Position numbers and translations under genes: made by a program
Shown: one piece after another, positions 23,524 through 24,458 of the stretch
How the letters are laid out: every line of letters begins with the position of its first letter
Position numbering within the stretch: position 1 is the stretch's first letter
The notes under the pieces: generated by a model
Databases searched by the model: none
What the model was told of the DNA's origin: nothing
Seen by the model: the letters and a program-made list of their open reading frames with translations, nothing else
Source: an uncultured Bacteroidales bacterium
Lineage (GTDB): Bacteria > Bacteroidota > Bacteroidia > Bacteroidales > Muribaculaceae
Direction of reading: 5' to 3'
Assembly (NCBI GenBank): GCA_900549375.1
Contig: URNY01000021.1
Span: 1-24,458 of the forward strand
Length of the DNA stretch: 24,458 bases

Positions 23524-24458
23524 ATGGAAGGCTCCGGAATCGAAATAAAACAGACACTCGACGGCGTGGCGGTAGGCACCGGTCAAACCGGAAGCGTAAC
23601 CTCCAAAGCGCCCGCGGCTGCCGTGAAAAAATCGCGCCCAGACCCATATATCTGGGGAATCTATATAATGTTCCTGCTCATCAGCATAGTGGAACTTTTC
23701 AGCGCCTCCAGTTCGGAGGTCAGCTCCTCAAATGTCTATAGTCCGCTCATACGCCACGCCATCTTCCTCGGACTCGGGCTCGGACTGGTGATTTGGCTTC
23801 AGAACACCCACTACATAATTCTGCGGCGACTTGCGTGGGTGCTCGCCCTCGGTTCGCTCGCACTGCTCGTGCTCTCCTCTGTGGCGGGCGTTGAGATCAA
23901 CGGCGCCCAAAGGGCCATACGAATAGCAGGTATGACTATACAGCCTGCCGAAATCGTCAAACTTTCGGTAGTGCTCCTTCTGGCCACCATCCTCTCGAGA
24001 AATCAGGCGCCCGGAGGAGTCACCAACCGCGGCGTTATTACTTCGGCCGTTGTGGTTGTGGTGTTCGGCGCATGTCTGTGGAAAAACGGACTCACCAACA
24101 TGCTCCTGCTCATGGGCGTGAGCATCAGCATGTTCCTCATCGGCGGAATCCAGTGGCGCAAGTTCTTCGTAGTGATGGGCATATATGCTGTATGCGCCGG
24201 CGTCCTCGTAATGATGAAATACACGGCACCGACAAAAACCGATGAATTCGACCGGGTAGCAATCGAGCAGACCGCCGGAAACAGCGTGCAGCAGACGGAG
24301 GTTCAGAATAACGGCGGCCGCGCCGGAACACATAAGGGGCGTCTCAAACGCTTTTTCGAGGGAGTTCATCCCCAGGACCCCATCGACGATATGAACCGTC
24401 AGGTGATATTCTCCAAGTTCGCCCAGGCCAACGGTGGTTTCATAGGGCAGGGCCCGGG
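23524..24458 (+). CDS. ftsW: Septal peptidoglycan glycosyltransferase FtsW (5' part, runs off the window)
   Basis: FtsW is the SEDS-family polymerase that extends septal glycan strands from lipid II, working with FtsI. Only 311 codons are visible and the frame is open to the right edge. A hydrophilic cytoplasmic extension of about 40 residues precedes the first membrane segment (about 43-60). Further segments lie near 76-92, 103-121, 145-157, 171-187 and 192-207. The SEDS signature appears as EINGAQRAIRI (from 124) with MTIQPAEIVKL (from 137). A hydrophilic loop (about 233-290) leads to IFSKFAQANGGFIGQGP, which precedes the catalytic loop in family members. FtsW rather than RodA is chosen from the cluster position. 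The start directly follows a heptamer array. Confidence 0.94.
   Translation, partial: MEGSGIEIKQTLDGVAVGTGQTGSVTSKAPAAAVKKSRPDPYIWGIYIMFLLISIVELFSASSSEVSSSNVYSPLIRHAIFLGLGLGLVIWLQNTHYIILRRLAWVLALGSLALLVLSSVAGVEINGAQRAIRIAGMTIQPAEIVKLSVVLLLATILSRNQAPGGVTNRGVITSAVVVVVFGACLWKNGLTNMLLLMGVSISMFLIGGIQWRKFFVVMGIYAVCAGVLVMMKYTAPTKTDEFDRVAIEQTAGNSVQQTEVQNNGGRAGTHKGRLKRFFEGVHPQDPIDDMNRQVIFSKFAQANGGFIGQGP

Overview
The window is a chromosomal segment of a Bacteroidales bacterium, most likely from or near the Muribaculaceae. The reasons are a Bacteroidetes-type YidC, promoters of the Bacteroidetes form (TTTG, about 19 bases, TAnnTTTG), a Bacteroidetes-style mur/fts cluster, a meso-diaminopimelate-type MurE, and little use of Shine-Dalgarno sites. 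The family assignment is inference; no rRNA is present. All genes look intact except ftsW, which runs off the right edge. No tRNA, rRNA, insertion sequence, prophage or CRISPR array was seen.

Layout. Bases 123-3893 (+) hold yidC, a NapH-like membrane polyferredoxin and thyA, closely spaced. Bases 3883-4929 (-) hold a LacI-family regulator whose 3' end overlaps thyA by 11 bases. Bases 4930-5460 carry no protein gene but do carry structure: a leftward promoter for the regulator, three ACGTTT motifs resembling LacI-family operators, a rightward promoter, and about 170 bases able to fold into several hairpins, ending in a strong stem. I read this as a small RNA divergent from an orphan LacI regulator. 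Bases 7998-5461 (-) hold a MINPP-like histidine phosphatase, an unknown 141-residue protein and an OmpA-domain lipoprotein. Bases 8172-11422 (+) hold folD and topA. Bases 11507-15630 (+) hold a large AsmA-like protein and a lipoprotein with M15-peptidase-like zinc motifs. From 15793 the division and cell-wall (dcw) cluster runs rsmH, ftsL, ftsI, murE, mraY, murD, ftsW, without mraZ immediately upstream.

How the genes fit together. Most act at the envelope: YidC inserts membrane proteins, the AsmA-like protein is probably involved in envelope lipid homeostasis, the OmpA lipoprotein likely ties the outer membrane to peptidoglycan, and the dcw genes make lipid-linked peptidoglycan precursor and polymerise it at the septum. 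ThyA and FolD are linked through 5,10-methylene-tetrahydrofolate. Four intergenic spacers (after topA, after rsmH, before murE, before ftsW) carry short arrays with an exact 7-base period. The most novel signals are the candidate regulator and small-RNA locus at 5037-5390 and these heptamer arrays inside the dcw operon.
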